Source of the DNA: Acidimicrobiia bacterium
Lineage (GTDB): Bacteria > Actinomycetota > Acidimicrobiia > Acidimicrobiales > Bin134
Assembly (NCBI GenBank): GCA_022826705.1
Contig: JAJDUJ010000011.1
Span: forward strand, 222,275-286,274
Direction of reading: 5' to 3'
Length of the DNA: 64,000 nucleotides
This document shows positions 8,174 to 17,121 of this stretch, in pieces (position 1 is the first letter of the stretch; the number at the start of each line of letters is the position of its first letter). Made by a program: the position numbers and the translations under genes. The notes under the pieces were generated by a model. That model saw only the letters and a program-made list of their open reading frames with translations, made no database searches and was not told the origin of the DNA.

Positions 8174-10125
8174 ACCAGCGCAACCCGGGCGACGAAGAGC
8201 CGAAGGATCCCCAGCCGGAGGATCCCCAGCCGGACGACGACCAGCCGGAGGAGCCCCAGCCGGGCGACGACAGCCAAGACGAAGAAGACCAAGAGGCCCT
8301 TCAGACCTACGGGCGGGAGGCGCTGCGCTTCTCGGGCCGGATGAGCGCGCCGCTGCCGGTGGAGACCAGCCGCAATTTCCGGGGCACCGTTCGCCAGCTG
8401 GCCAAGATCACCGGCCGGGAGACCCCGGTTCTGATCTTGGTGATGGTGTTGGCAGTGATGAGCGTGAGCCTGACCGTGATCGGCCCCTGGCTCCTCGGCG
8501 GCGCCACCGACATCATCGTGGACGGCGTCCGCCAAGGCGGCATCGACACCGACCGGCTCCGAGATCGGCTTCTGTTCATAGGCGGGGTGTTCGCCCTGGC
8601 GTGGGCGCTGGGCCACATCCAGAACTACCTGCTCAGCGGGGCGCTTCAGCGATCCATGTTCCGTCTGCGGGAGACCATCGAGGCCAAGCTCCACCGCCTT
8701 CCCCTCTCCTACGTCGACCAGCACGCCCGGGGCGACCTGCTCAGCCGGGTGACCAACGACATCGACAACCTCTCCCAAAGCCTCCAGCAGACCATCAACC
8801 AGATGCTCACCGCCGTGTTGACCCTGGTGGGAGTGACGGTGATGATGCTCACAGTCTCCCCCCTGCTGGCGCTGGTGGCCTTCGTGACCGTTCCCCTCTC
8901 GGTGGTGGCCACCCGGATCTTTGCCACTCGGGCCCGACCCCGGTTCCTGCGGCAGTGGCGCACCACCGGCACGCTCAACGCTCAGGCCGAGGACGTGGTG
9001 AGCGGGCATGCCATCGTCACCGCCTTCGGCCGCCAGCACCAGGAGCGCCAGCGGTTCGCCGATGAGAACGCCAAGCTCTACGAGTCGAGCCGCGCCGCCC
9101 AGTTCCTGTCGTCGGCCATGCAGCCGGTGATGATGCTGATGGGAAACCTCCAGTTCGTGTCCGTGGCCGTGGTGGGCGGGCTGCGCATCTCCAGCGGGGC
9201 CATCACCATCGGCGACATGCAGGCCATGATCCAGTACACCCGGCAGTTCGCCATGCCCGTCCAGCAGGTGGCCTCGATGGCCGCCACCTTCCAATCCGGC
9301 ATCGCCTCGCTGGAGCGGGTGGTGGAGCTACTCGACGTCGACGAGATCAGCGCTGATGCCGAGCCGATGCCCGACCCGCCGCCCACCCGGGGGCGGGTGG
9401 TGTTCGACGACGTCCACTTCTCGTACGAGCCCGACAAACCCCTCATCACCGGGCTACAGCTCACCGCGGAGCCCGGCCAGACCGTGGCCATCGTCGGACC
9501 CACCGGCGCGGGCAAGACCACGCTGGTGAACCTGCTGCTGCGGTTCTACGAGCTCGACGGCGGGCGCATCACCCTCGACGGGCGTGACATCACCGCCCTG
9601 CCCCGCCAGGAGCTGCGGTCGAAGTTCGGGATGGTGCTCCAAGACACCTGGCTGTTCGGCGACACCATCTGGGAGAACCTCCGCTACGGCAACCCCGACG
9701 CCACCGACGCCCAGATCCTCGAGGCCGCCCAGGTCACCTATGTGGACCGCTTCGTCCCCTCACTGCCCGACGGCTACGACACCGTGATCAATGACGAGGG
9801 CGACAACATCTCCGCCGGCCAGAAGCAGCTCCTCACCATCGCCCGGGCCTTCCTGGCCGACCCGGCGATTCTCATCCTCGACGAGGCCACCTCGTCGGTG
9901 GACACCCGCACCGAGGTGCTGATCCAAGAGGCGATGAACGCCCTTCGGGCCGACCGCACCAGCTTCGTGATCGCCCACCGCCTGTCCACCATCCGCGGCG
10001 CCGACACCATCGTGGTGATGGACGGCGGCCACATCGCCGAACAGGGCTCCCACGACGAGCTCTTGGCCCGCGGCGGCCCCTACGCCGACCTCCACGCCGC
10101 CCAATTCGCGGGCCAAGCCACCTGA
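8170..10125 (+). CDS. ABC exporter half-transporter, catalytic-site subunit with acidic N-terminal repeat
   Basis: This is the 651-residue partner of the preceding gene. Before the membrane domain it carries about 40 residues of acidic, proline-rich repeats (PEDPQPDDDQPEEPQP), not seen in the partner. The NBD has Walker A GPTGAGKTTLV, Walker B ILILDEATSSVD with the catalytic Glu, and an intact His switch (VIAHRLST). Its signature is ISAGQKQLL instead of LSGGQ. In a heterodimer this pairs a variant signature with the partner's damaged Walker B, giving one dead and one working ATP site. The four-base overlap indicates coupled translation. The acidic extension may bind or regulate, but nothing in the sequence shows how. 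Confidence 0.92.
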   Translation: MNQRNPGDEEPKDPQPEDPQPDDDQPEEPQPGDDSQDEEDQEALQTYGREALRFSGRMSAPLPVETSRNFRGTVRQLAKITGRETPVLILVMVLAVMSVSLTVIGPWLLGGATDIIVDGVRQGGIDTDRLRDRLLFIGGVFALAWALGHIQNYLLSGALQRSMFRLRETIEAKLHRLPLSYVDQHARGDLLSRVTNDIDNLSQSLQQTINQMLTAVLTLVGVTVMMLTVSPLLALVAFVTVPLSVVATRIFATRARPRFLRQWRTTGTLNAQAEDVVSGHAIVTAFGRQHQERQRFADENAKLYESSRAAQFLSSAMQPVMMLMGNLQFVSVAVVGGLRISSGAITIGDMQAMIQYTRQFAMPVQQVASMAATFQSGIASLERVVELLDVDEISADAEPMPDPPPTRGRVVFDDVHFSYEPDKPLITGLQLTAEPGQTVAIVGPTGAGKTTLVNLLLRFYELDGGRITLDGRDITALPRQELRSKFGMVLQDTWLFGDTIWENLRYGNPDATDAQILEAAQVTYVDRFVPSLPDGYDTVINDEGDNISAGQKQLLTIARAFLADPAILILDEATSSVDTRTEVLIQEAMNALRADRTSFVIAHRLSTIRGADTIVVMDGGHIAEQGSHDELLARGGPYADLHAAQFAGQAT

Positions 10126-10180
10126 CGGCCGCATCGCTCCAGCAATGGTCGCCGAATGGGCGCGGAGGGTGGCGTGAAAC

Positions 10181-10270
10181 TGGCGGAAGGTATGGGATTC
10201 GAACCCATGGTGACCCGGAGGCCACAACGGCTTTCGAGGCCGCCCCATTCGTCCGCTCTGGCAACCTTCC
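10181..10270 (-). tRNA. tRNA-Ser(CGA)
   Basis: Read on the minus strand, the acceptor stem GGAAGGT pairs with ACCTTCC. The anticodon stem GCGGC/GCCGT encloses the loop CTCGAAA, giving anticodon CGA for serine codon UCG. A long variable arm and a T-arm with GGTTCGAATCC follow. The class II structure fits serine. The discriminator G is followed by an encoded CCA (10181-10183). The gene lies between the exporter pair and tadA. Confidence 0.95.
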
Positions 10271-10324
10271 GCTCATCAGGATAGTGAGCGGTGGCCGCGG
10301 CCTCCCAGCCCTTATCCTGACCCT

Positions 10325-10774
10325 GTGACCGATGACCGCGCGCTCATGGAGCTGGCCCTGGCCCAGGCCCGGCGGGCGGCTGAGCAGGGCGAGGTCCCCA
10401 TCGGCGCGGTGGTGGCCATCGACGGGGAGGTGGTGGCCGCCCGCCACAACGAGCGGTTGAGCACCAACGACCCCACCGCCCATGCCGAGATATTGGCCCT
10501 GCGAGATGCGGGCGTAGCGCGGGGCTCCTCCCGGCTCGATGGAGCGGTGCTGGTCACCACTTTGGAGCCCTGTCCGATGTGTGCCGGGGCGGCGGTGATG
10601 GCCCGGGTGGCCCGGGTGGTGTTCGCCGCCGAGGACCCCAAGGCCGGGGCCTGCGGCACGCTCTACAACCTGGGCGCCGACCCGCGGCTCAACCACAACT
10701 TCGAGGTGGTGGCCGGCGTGGGTCGAGACGAGTCCGCCGCCCTGCTCAAGGACTTCTTCGCCGAACTCCGCTGA
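10325..10774 (+). CDS. tadA: tRNA-specific adenosine deaminase
   Basis: The 149-residue cytidine-deaminase-fold enzyme carries the zinc and proton-shuttle motifs HAEILAL (His, Glu) and PCPMCAGA (two Cys). The N-terminus MELALAQARRAAEQGEVPIGA followed by VV is characteristic of TadA. It deaminates adenosine 34 of tRNA-Arg(ACG) to inosine. The start is a GTG at 10325, shortly downstream of the tRNA-Ser gene on the opposite strand. The C-terminus is normal for the family (HNFEVVAGV, then LLKDFFAELR). It stands alone, with a convergent CopC-like gene two bases after its stop. Confidence 0.95.
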   Translation: MTDDRALMELALAQARRAAEQGEVPIGAVVAIDGEVVAARHNERLSTNDPTAHAEILALRDAGVARGSSRLDGAVLVTTLEPCPMCAGAAVMARVARVVFAAEDPKAGACGTLYNLGADPRLNHNFEVVAGVGRDESAALLKDFFAELR

Positions 10775-10775
10775 G

Positions 10776-11351
10776 CTAGCGGCGCTTCTTGCGGTTGCCG
10801 CGTTTGCGGGGCCAGAAGACCCAGGCGGCCAGGATCACGGCCACGGGGATGGCCACGATCAGCGCAATGGTGCTACCGCTGATGCCTCCGCCCCCGGACC
10901 CTTGGGCGGCCGACGGGGGCAACCATTCGGGAGGGGCGGCGGCCGGGTCGTAGGTGAACTCGAACTCCTCAGTGGCCCAATCCCCATCGGAATCGTCCAG
11001 CAACTCCCATATCACCTTGTATGTGCCGGGCTCAGTGAGCGGGTCGAAGCGGCCCCGCACCAGATGGCCGTCCACCTCAATCCTCGTCAGAGCGCGGGTG
11101 CCGTCGGGGTATTGCAGCGCCACGCCGTTCGACTGGTGGGGCCGGATGCGCTCTCGGAACTCCATCTCCACCCGGTCGACCATTCCGCCCACTGTTTGAC
11201 CGGGGTCCGGGGCCGACCGGTGCATCTCCGCATGGGCAGCGGCGGTGTCGCTGAACACCACCAGCAGCGAGAGCAGCAGAGCCAGCACGATGGCGATCGC
11301 CACCACCAATGCCACCGCCCTCTGTGCCCTCTTGCGGGTCCGAGCCCTCAT
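10776..11351 (-). CDS. CopC-domain copper-binding protein with C-terminal membrane anchor
   Basis: The 191-residue protein starts with an Arg-rich n-region and hydrophobic signal (VALVVAIAIVLALLLSLLVV), with probable cleavage in TAAA-HAEMH. The mature protein would then begin with His, as in CopC, where the N-terminal amine and His bind Cu(II). The domain follows with the typical SAPDPGQTVGG ... VEMEFRERI ... and ends with YKVIWELLDDSDGDWATEEF, an Ig-like beta sandwich. A single transmembrane helix (TIALIVAIPVAVILAAWVFW) and a basic tail end the protein, so it sits outside, anchored to the membrane. No CopD permease domain is present or adjacent. It probably handles copper at the surface. Confidence 0.85.
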   Translation of the reverse strand: MRARTRKRAQRAVALVVAIAIVLALLLSLLVVFSDTAAAHAEMHRSAPDPGQTVGGMVDRVEMEFRERIRPHQSNGVALQYPDGTRALTRIEVDGHLVRGRFDPLTEPGTYKVIWELLDDSDGDWATEEFEFTYDPAAAPPEWLPPSAAQGSGGGGISGSTIALIVAIPVAVILAAWVFWPRKRGNRKKRR

Positions 11352-11432
11352 GCCGCCACACTATTTCCCGCCGAACCCCCTACAAACAGCCGACTGTCGC
11401 ACCTGGGGCGTATCGTGCAGGAAGTGCATGCG

Positions 11433-13307
11433 ATGGGCGGCGCCCACGGCGCCATCGGCCACGATCCAACCGGGGTCAAGGGCAAGCAGATCGCCGGGCA
11501 GACGATCCGCCGGGTGGCCGGTTTCGCGCGTCCCTACCGGGGCATGCTCATCGGCTTCGTGGTGGTGCTATTGCTGGGGGCGCTGCTGTCGCTGGTGCCG
11601 CCGCTGCTGTTCCGCTCGATCATCGACGACGCCATCGCCAACAGTGACAGGGGCCAAGTACACCTGCTGGCCGGCATCATCGTGCTGGCCGCCTTCGGGG
11701 AGGCGGCGCTGTCGTTCATTGAGCGCTACTGGTCGGCCCGCATCGGCGAGGGATTGATCTACGACCTGCGGGTGGGACTGTACGACCACGTGCAGCGGAT
11801 GCCGATGGCGTTCTTCACCCGGGTGCAAACCGGATCGCTCATCAGCCGGATGAACAACGACGTGATCGGCGCCCAGCGGGCATTCACCGGCACGCTCGGG
11901 TCGGTGGTGTCCAACACCATCGTGTTGGCCACCACGCTGGTGGCCATGTTCCTCTTGGAGTGGCGGCTCACGCTGATGGCGCTGGCCCTGCTGCCGGTGT
12001 TCATCCTGCCCACCAAGCGGGTGGGCCGGAAGCTCCAGGCCCTCACCCGGGAGTCGATGGAGCACAACGCCTCCATGAACACGGTGATGACTGAGAAGCT
12101 CAACGTGTCGGGGGCGCTGTTGGTGAAGCTGTTCGGACGCCACAACCAAGAGCGCGACGGTTTCGGCGCCACCGCCGGGCGAGTGCGCGACATCGGGGTG
12201 CGCAGCGCTATGTACGGGCGGACCTTCTTCATCGCCCTGAGCCTGGTGGGTGCGGTGGGCGCCGCCATGCTGTACTGGGTGGGAGGCCAGTTGGTGATCT
12301 CTGGGGCGATCACCGTGGGGACCCTCGCGGCAATGGGGCTGATGGTGGTGCGGATCTACACCCCGCTCACCAGCCTGACCAACGCCCGGGTGGACGTGAT
12401 GACCGCGCTGGTCTCGTTCGAGCGGGTGTTCGAGGTGCTGGACACCCCCAATCCCATCGCCGACCGGCCCGACGCGGTCAAACTGCAACAGCCCAAGGGG
12501 CGAATCGAGCTGGCCGATGTGACCTTCACCTATCCGCCCAGCGACCACCGCCTGGCCTCGCTGCAAACCGACACCGCCGCCCCGGAGGCCACCGGCCAAC
12601 CGGTGCTGCGCCACGTGTCGGCAGTGATCGAGCCGGGGCAGTTGGTGGCGCTGGTGGGGCCATCGGGGGCGGGCAAGACAACTTTGGCCGCGCTGTTGAC
12701 CCGTTTGTACGACGTGAACGACGGCGCAGTGCTGATCGACAGGACCGACGTGCGGGACGTGACCCAGGAATCGCTGCGGGCGTCAATGGGAGTCGTGCCC
12801 CAAGATCCCCACCTGTTCCACGAGACGGTGGCCGACAACCTGCGCTATGTGAGGCCCGACGCCACCCCGGCGGATATGGAAGCCGCTTGCCGCTCGGCCC
12901 ACATCCACGATCTCATCGCCTCGCTGCCCGAGGGCTACAACACCGTGGTGGGTGAGCGGGGCTACCGGCTGTCGGGAGGCGAGAAACAGCGGCTGGCCAT
13001 CGCCCGGGTGCTGCTCAAAGACCCGGCCATCGTGGTGTTGGACGAGGCCACCAGCCACCTCGACAGCGAGAACGAGGCGCTGGTGCAGCAGGCCTTGGCC
13101 ATCGCCCTCCGGGGAAGGACCGCGGTGGTGATCGCCCATCGGCTGTCCACCGTCACCAACGCCGATTTGATCTTGGTGCTCGACCGTGGAGGGCTGGTGG
13201 AGTCGGGGCGCCATGATGATCTGCTAGCGGCCGATGGGCTGTACGCCGAGCTGTACCGAACTTTGGTTCGCAACGAGCAGCGGTCTCCCGCGGGGAGCAC
13301 GCTGTGA
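11433..13307 (+). CDS. ABC transporter, fused permease/ATPase (exporter type)
   Basis: Starting at ATG 11433, which has AGGAA about nine bases upstream, the protein has 624 residues. It has six membrane helices in an exporter-type domain (residues ~35-330) and an NBD with intact motifs: Walker A GPSGAGKTTLAAL, signature LSGGEKQRLAIARVLL, Walker B IVVLDEATSHLD, switch VIAHRLSTV. All catalytic residues are present, so it can act as a homodimer, unlike the exporter pair at 6.4-10.1 kb. An insertion of about 20 residues (SLQTDTAAPEATGQPVLRH) precedes Walker A. The stop overlaps the GTG start of xseA by four bases, an unusual operon partner. Substrate unknown. Confidence 0.9.
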   Translation: MGGAHGAIGHDPTGVKGKQIAGQTIRRVAGFARPYRGMLIGFVVVLLLGALLSLVPPLLFRSIIDDAIANSDRGQVHLLAGIIVLAAFGEAALSFIERYWSARIGEGLIYDLRVGLYDHVQRMPMAFFTRVQTGSLISRMNNDVIGAQRAFTGTLGSVVSNTIVLATTLVAMFLLEWRLTLMALALLPVFILPTKRVGRKLQALTRESMEHNASMNTVMTEKLNVSGALLVKLFGRHNQERDGFGATAGRVRDIGVRSAMYGRTFFIALSLVGAVGAAMLYWVGGQLVISGAITVGTLAAMGLMVVRIYTPLTSLTNARVDVMTALVSFERVFEVLDTPNPIADRPDAVKLQQPKGRIELADVTFTYPPSDHRLASLQTDTAAPEATGQPVLRHVSAVIEPGQLVALVGPSGAGKTTLAALLTRLYDVNDGAVLIDRTDVRDVTQESLRASMGVVPQDPHLFHETVADNLRYVRPDATPADMEAACRSAHIHDLIASLPEGYNTVVGERGYRLSGGEKQRLAIARVLLKDPAIVVLDEATSHLDSENEALVQQALAIALRGRTAVVIAHRLSTVTNADLILVLDRGGLVESGRHDDLLAADGLYAELYRTLVRNEQRSPAGSTL

Positions 13308-14716
13308 GCCTGTTCGACTCGGCCGATGCGGGGGCCGCCACCGGACCAGCCACGTTCACCGTGGCCGAGTTGGCCGAGCGCATCAAGCAGGTGCTGGGCG
13401 ATGCCTTCGGCGACGAGCTGTGGGTGGAGGGCGAGATCCGCAACCTGAGCCGGGCCCGCAGCGGTCACATGTACTTCAACTTGGTCGAGCCCGACCCCGA
13501 CAACGGCTCGGGCAAACAGCCCGAGGCGTCGATTTCGGTGGCGCTGTTCCGGTTCAACCGCGAGCGGGTGGAAGACACGCTGCGCCGCCACGGCGGCATG
13601 GCGATGGAAGACGGGATGAAGGTCCGCGTCCAGGGCAAGCTGGACTTCTGGCCTCCCCAGGGCCGGCTCCAGCTGTACATGTCGGGCATCGACCCCAACT
13701 TCACGCTGGGCGAGCTGGAGGCCGAGCGGCTGCGGTTGTTGGAGAAGCTGAGCGACGAGGGCCTGTTGGCCAAGAACCAGGCCTTGCCCTTCCCGGTGGC
13801 ACCGCTACGGATTGGGCTGGTCACCTCCAACGGGAGCGCCGCCCACCACGACTTCCACAACGAGCTGGAGAACAGCGGCCTGGCCTGGGAAGTGGTGCTG
13901 GCCGACACCCCGGTTCAGGGGGTGGACGCTCCCCCGCTGATAGCCGCGGCCATTGCCGCTGTGGGGCGGGCCGGGGTGGATGTGATCGCGGTGGTGAGAG
14001 GGGGCGGGGCCCGAACCGACTTGGTGGCATTCGACAGCGAGGTGGTGGCCCGAGCCGTCGCCGACGCCCCCGTGCCGGTGGTAACCGGGGTGGGTCATGA
14101 GATCGACCGGACCATCATCGACGAGGTGGCCCACGAGGCCCAGAAGACGCCTACGGCTGCCGCGGTATTCATCGTGGGTGCCGCCCGGGCCCACTTGGAG
14201 GCAACCGAGCTGGCGTGGTTGGCAATTGCCGAGTGGGCCCAACGGCATGCAGAAGACGCCGACCGGCGACTGACGACGGTGAGCCAGACCACCGCCCGAG
14301 CCGCCGAGGGCCATCTGCATCGCGCCAGCAGCCGGTTGGAAGGCCGGGCCGGGCGAATTCGAGAGCTAGCTGAGACCCGGACACGAAGCGAAACCCGCAA
14401 AGTGGACGACTGTGCGGGGACCATGCGCCACAGGGCTGCGGCGGCCATCGCCGAAGGACGGCGCACGTTGCAGCAGAAGAAGTCAGGCGTGGCTGTCCAA
14501 GCCCTGCGGACGCCGAGAGCCGCGGCCAAGGAGCTGGCCAACCTGGAAAGCCGGGTGCGTTTGCTCGATCCTCGGAAAATCTTGGCCCGTGGTTGGTCGA
14601 TAACCCGCCATAGCGGCAAAGTTGTGCGCGACCCGGCGGTGCTGGCCGCCGGTGATGAGCTGGTAACCACCGTGGCCGAGGGCGAGCTGCACAGCACCGT
14701 GTCTGAGAAGCAATGA
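13304..14716 (+). CDS. xseA: Exodeoxyribonuclease VII large subunit
   Basis: The 470-residue protein has an N-terminal OB-fold region (FTVAELAERIKQVLGDAFGD ... LWVEGEIRNLSRARSGHMYF) and a catalytic core with PIRIGLVTS-like (LRIGLVTSNGSAAHHDF), VVRGGGARTDL and VGHEIDRTIID, all typical of XseA. A long coiled-coil section and the end region LDPRKILARGWSIT follow. With XseB it degrades single-stranded DNA in both directions. The GTG start overlaps the stop of the ABC transporter. xseB starts 13 bases after its stop. Length is normal. Confidence 0.96.
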   Translation: MSLFDSADAGAATGPATFTVAELAERIKQVLGDAFGDELWVEGEIRNLSRARSGHMYFNLVEPDPDNGSGKQPEASISVALFRFNRERVEDTLRRHGGMAMEDGMKVRVQGKLDFWPPQGRLQLYMSGIDPNFTLGELEAERLRLLEKLSDEGLLAKNQALPFPVAPLRIGLVTSNGSAAHHDFHNELENSGLAWEVVLADTPVQGVDAPPLIAAAIAAVGRAGVDVIAVVRGGGARTDLVAFDSEVVARAVADAPVPVVTGVGHEIDRTIIDEVAHEAQKTPTAAAVFIVGAARAHLEATELAWLAIAEWAQRHAEDADRRLTTVSQTTARAAEGHLHRASSRLEGRAGRIRELAETRTRSETRKVDDCAGTMRHRAAAAIAEGRRTLQQKKSGVAVQALRTPRAAAKELANLESRVRLLDPRKILARGWSITRHSGKVVRDPAVLAAGDELVTTVAEGELHSTVSEKQ

Positions 14717-14729
14717 GGAGAACGAGAAG

Positions 14730-14951
14730 ATGAGCACACATGAGATCGGGTACGCCGACGCCCTGAGCGAGCTTCAGCAGATCCTCAGCGAGCTGGAGGC
14801 CGAGGACATCGACATCGACGTGCTGGCGGTAAAGGTGGAGCGGGCCGCGGAGCTGATCCGGGTGTGCCGGGGGCGGATCAACGACGCCGAGGTGCGGGTG
14901 AAGGAAATCGTGGCCGGTATGGACAGTGAAGAGGGCGAGTCGTCCGAATAA
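14730..14951 (+). CDS. xseB: Exodeoxyribonuclease VII small subunit
   Basis: The 73-residue helical protein contains the XseB pattern YADALSELQQILSELEAEDI ... DIDVLAVKVERAAELIRVCR, which binds and regulates the large subunit. An AGGAGAACGAG ribosome-binding region precedes ATG 14730. The gene follows xseA directly, and its TAA shares one base with the ATG of the next gene, so the three are probably one transcript. Confidence 0.94.
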   Translation: MSTHEIGYADALSELQQILSELEAEDIDIDVLAVKVERAAELIRVCRGRINDAEVRVKEIVAGMDSEEGESSE

Positions 14952-15838
14952 TGCCCATTGAGAAACTCGAATCGGTCGACGCTTTCATCGTCTTCGATCT
15001 GGCCGACGCGCCCGAGTCGGTGGGCATCGTCCGGTCGGCCCGCAAGATCCTGCCCGGCGGGGCCAGCGATCTGGCCCGGTCGATGACCTACGCCTTCGCC
15101 ACCTTCGAGATGCGCCGCAGCGGGGCTTCGGCGGGGATCAACGCCCTCGACGACGATAGGGCCGAGGCAGTGGCCAAGTTCACCGCCGAGATCGCCCCCA
15201 TGGTGGGTTCGGGCCGATTCCTGCCCGAACCCGGCACCAGGGTGCCGAGGGCGGCGCTGGAATCACTGGCCGAAGCCGATCCCCGCGCCGCGGTGGGCGA
15301 TGTGGCCGACCAAGCGACCTTCGCCGGAGTGGTGGCCGCTGCCGCTCAGGCCAGCGGCGGGTTGGACGGCCGCACCGCAGCCATCGAAGGCTCAGGACCG
15401 ATCTGCGATGCCCTGAGGATCGCGGTTGAGGATCAGGGCGGCACGATGGTGGAAATGAACGGCCAAGCCGACGTGCTGTTCGCCGGCTCCAAGATGGGGG
15501 CCATCAACCACACCACCGCTGAACAGCTCCAAGTGGGCACCCTGGTCCCCTACGGACCGATCCCGGTAACCGCCCGGGCCCTGGCCATGCTCAGCCGAGC
15601 AGGGACCACCGTGGTCCCCGACTTCATCTCCACCGCCGGGTCTCTGTTCGCTTGGTGGCCCACCGGCGACTCCTCCCCCGAGGCCATCGCCGCCGATGCC
15701 GCCGCCAAGATCACCGCCTCCCTAGAGGAGATCGCCGACCACCCCGACGGCCTCTTCCTCGCCGCCGCCTACCGGGCCGAGGCCTTCCTCGCCACCTGGC
15801 AAGACACTCTTCCCTTCGGACGCCCCCTGGCGTCGTAG
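14951..15838 (+). CDS. Glu/Leu/Phe/Val dehydrogenase-like protein lacking the catalytic Lys
   Basis: The 295-residue protein resembles amino-acid dehydrogenases of the Glu/Leu/Phe/Val family in order of segments: KILPGGASDLARSMTYAFA near the N-terminus, a Rossmann-like stretch IEGSGPICDALRIAVEDQGG, then ADVLFAGSKMGAIN and the characteristic end VVPDFISTAGSLFA. It is shorter than the usual 350-450 residues. At the place of the catalytic loop (normally GGxKGG with active Lys) it has RRSGASAGINA without lysine. The nucleotide loop is also weakened (GSGPIC). It may be a non-catalytic or repurposed relative. It is coupled to xseB by a one-base overlap. Family assignment is by eye and moderately sure. 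Confidence 0.55.
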   Translation: MPIEKLESVDAFIVFDLADAPESVGIVRSARKILPGGASDLARSMTYAFATFEMRRSGASAGINALDDDRAEAVAKFTAEIAPMVGSGRFLPEPGTRVPRAALESLAEADPRAAVGDVADQATFAGVVAAAAQASGGLDGRTAAIEGSGPICDALRIAVEDQGGTMVEMNGQADVLFAGSKMGAINHTTAEQLQVGTLVPYGPIPVTARALAMLSRAGTTVVPDFISTAGSLFAWWPTGDSSPEAIAADAAAKITASLEEIADHPDGLFLAAAYRAEAFLATWQDTLPFGRPLAS

Positions 15839-15859
15839 CGCCGTAGGCTCAGCGGCGGC

Positions 15860-17113
15860 TTAGCCGCTGCGGGGGACTTGGTTGAAGGGGAGGTCGCGGT
15901 CGGCGGCGGGCTCGCGGGGCATGCCGAGGATGCGCTCGCTGATGATGTTGCGGGCCATCTCGGTGGTGCCGCCGCCGATGCAGGATTGCTGGCGCTGCAC
16001 GTACTCCGTGCCGAAGGCACCGGTGTCCTCGCCCTGGTTCCACACCAGGGCGCGGTCGCCCTGCATCTCCATGGCCACCGTCTGGCGCTCAGTGCGGGAC
16101 AGCCCGTGGAACAGGCGCACCAGCGATCCGGCCGGCGCGGGGAGAAAACCGCCCTCGATGCCCTTCACCACCCGGGCCGACAGCAGATCCTCCACCCGGC
16201 TGAGCGTTTCCATGTGTCCCAGCCGCTGGCGGTGGCGACCAACGTCGGCGCCGCCGTGGTCTCGGGCGATGGCGGCCAGGTCCTCCACCCCGTCGGCCGT
16301 CCGGTTCCGGTGCCGGCCCTGGGTGTAAGGGGAGGCGTTGCCCACCGCGGCCCGCTCGTGGAACAGCAGGCGGCTGGCCACCGTCCATCCGTCGTTCACC
16401 TCGCCCACCACGTTCTCGGCGGGGATGACAACGTCGTTGAAGAACTCCTGGCAGAACTCCTCGGTGCGGTCCACCATCTGAATGGGGTGGATCTCGATGC
16501 CGGGATGGTGGATGGGGACGATGAACATGGTCAGCCCCCGGTGCTTGGGCACCTCCCAGTTGGTGCGGGCCAGCATGAGGGCGTAGTCGGAGCGCTGGGC
16601 AAACGTGCTCCAGATCTTCGAGCCGTTGATAATGAACTCGTCGCCATCCCGGTCGGCCCGGGTCAGGGCACCGGCCATGTCGGAGCCCCCGCTGGGCTCG
16701 GAAATGAACTGCACCCACAGCTCGTCGCCTCGGATCCACGCCGGGATGTAGCGCTGCTTCTGCTCCTCGGTGCCGAACTCCAAGATCACCGGACCGCAGA
16801 TAGACAGGGTGGGCACGCTGAACAAGATGGGCATGTCGAAGTCCATGCTCACGTCGTCGATGATCTTCTGGTGGGCGGCGGTCAGGCTCTGGCCGCCGTA
16901 TTCCTTGGGGTAGCACACCGCGGCGTACCCCCCGTCGTACAGCCGCCGCTGAAGCTCCCGATTGCGGCTGCTTCTCTCGTCATCGTCTTGGGTGGGGTGC
17001 CAGGGGTTGACGGGATCGCGCCGGGGCATGTTCTCGTTCATCCACGTCTGCACCTCCTCCCGGTATCGGGCCAACTCGGCGGGATCGGTCTCGGCATACA
17101 CGAAGTCGTCCAT
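15860..17113 (-). CDS. Acyl-CoA dehydrogenase (second gene of a pair)
   Basis: From ATG 17113 the protein has 417 residues, normal for the family. It has the N-terminal helix domain, the central beta-domain pattern WVQFISEPSGGSDMAGALTR with FIINGSKIWSTFAQRSDYAL (FAD and substrate contacts), and a C-terminal helix bundle ending with QQSCIGGGTTEMARNIISE. The usual catalytic YEGT is replaced by IGGGT. FAD-dependent desaturation of acyl-CoA thioesters is the family reaction. Its start lies eight bases after the stop of another acyl-CoA dehydrogenase, so the two may form a heteromeric enzyme, as known for actinobacterial steroid side-chain FadE pairs. The in-frame extension upstream is a shadow of that neighbour. 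Confidence 0.9.
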   Translation of the reverse strand: MDDFVYAETDPAELARYREEVQTWMNENMPRRDPVNPWHPTQDDDERSSRNRELQRRLYDGGYAAVCYPKEYGGQSLTAAHQKIIDDVSMDFDMPILFSVPTLSICGPVILEFGTEEQKQRYIPAWIRGDELWVQFISEPSGGSDMAGALTRADRDGDEFIINGSKIWSTFAQRSDYALMLARTNWEVPKHRGLTMFIVPIHHPGIEIHPIQMVDRTEEFCQEFFNDVVIPAENVVGEVNDGWTVASRLLFHERAAVGNASPYTQGRHRNRTADGVEDLAAIARDHGGADVGRHRQRLGHMETLSRVEDLLSARVVKGIEGGFLPAPAGSLVRLFHGLSRTERQTVAMEMQGDRALVWNQGEDTGAFGTEYVQRQQSCIGGGTTEMARNIISERILGMPREPAADRDLPFNQVPRSG

Positions 17114-17121
17114 CGCTCCCC

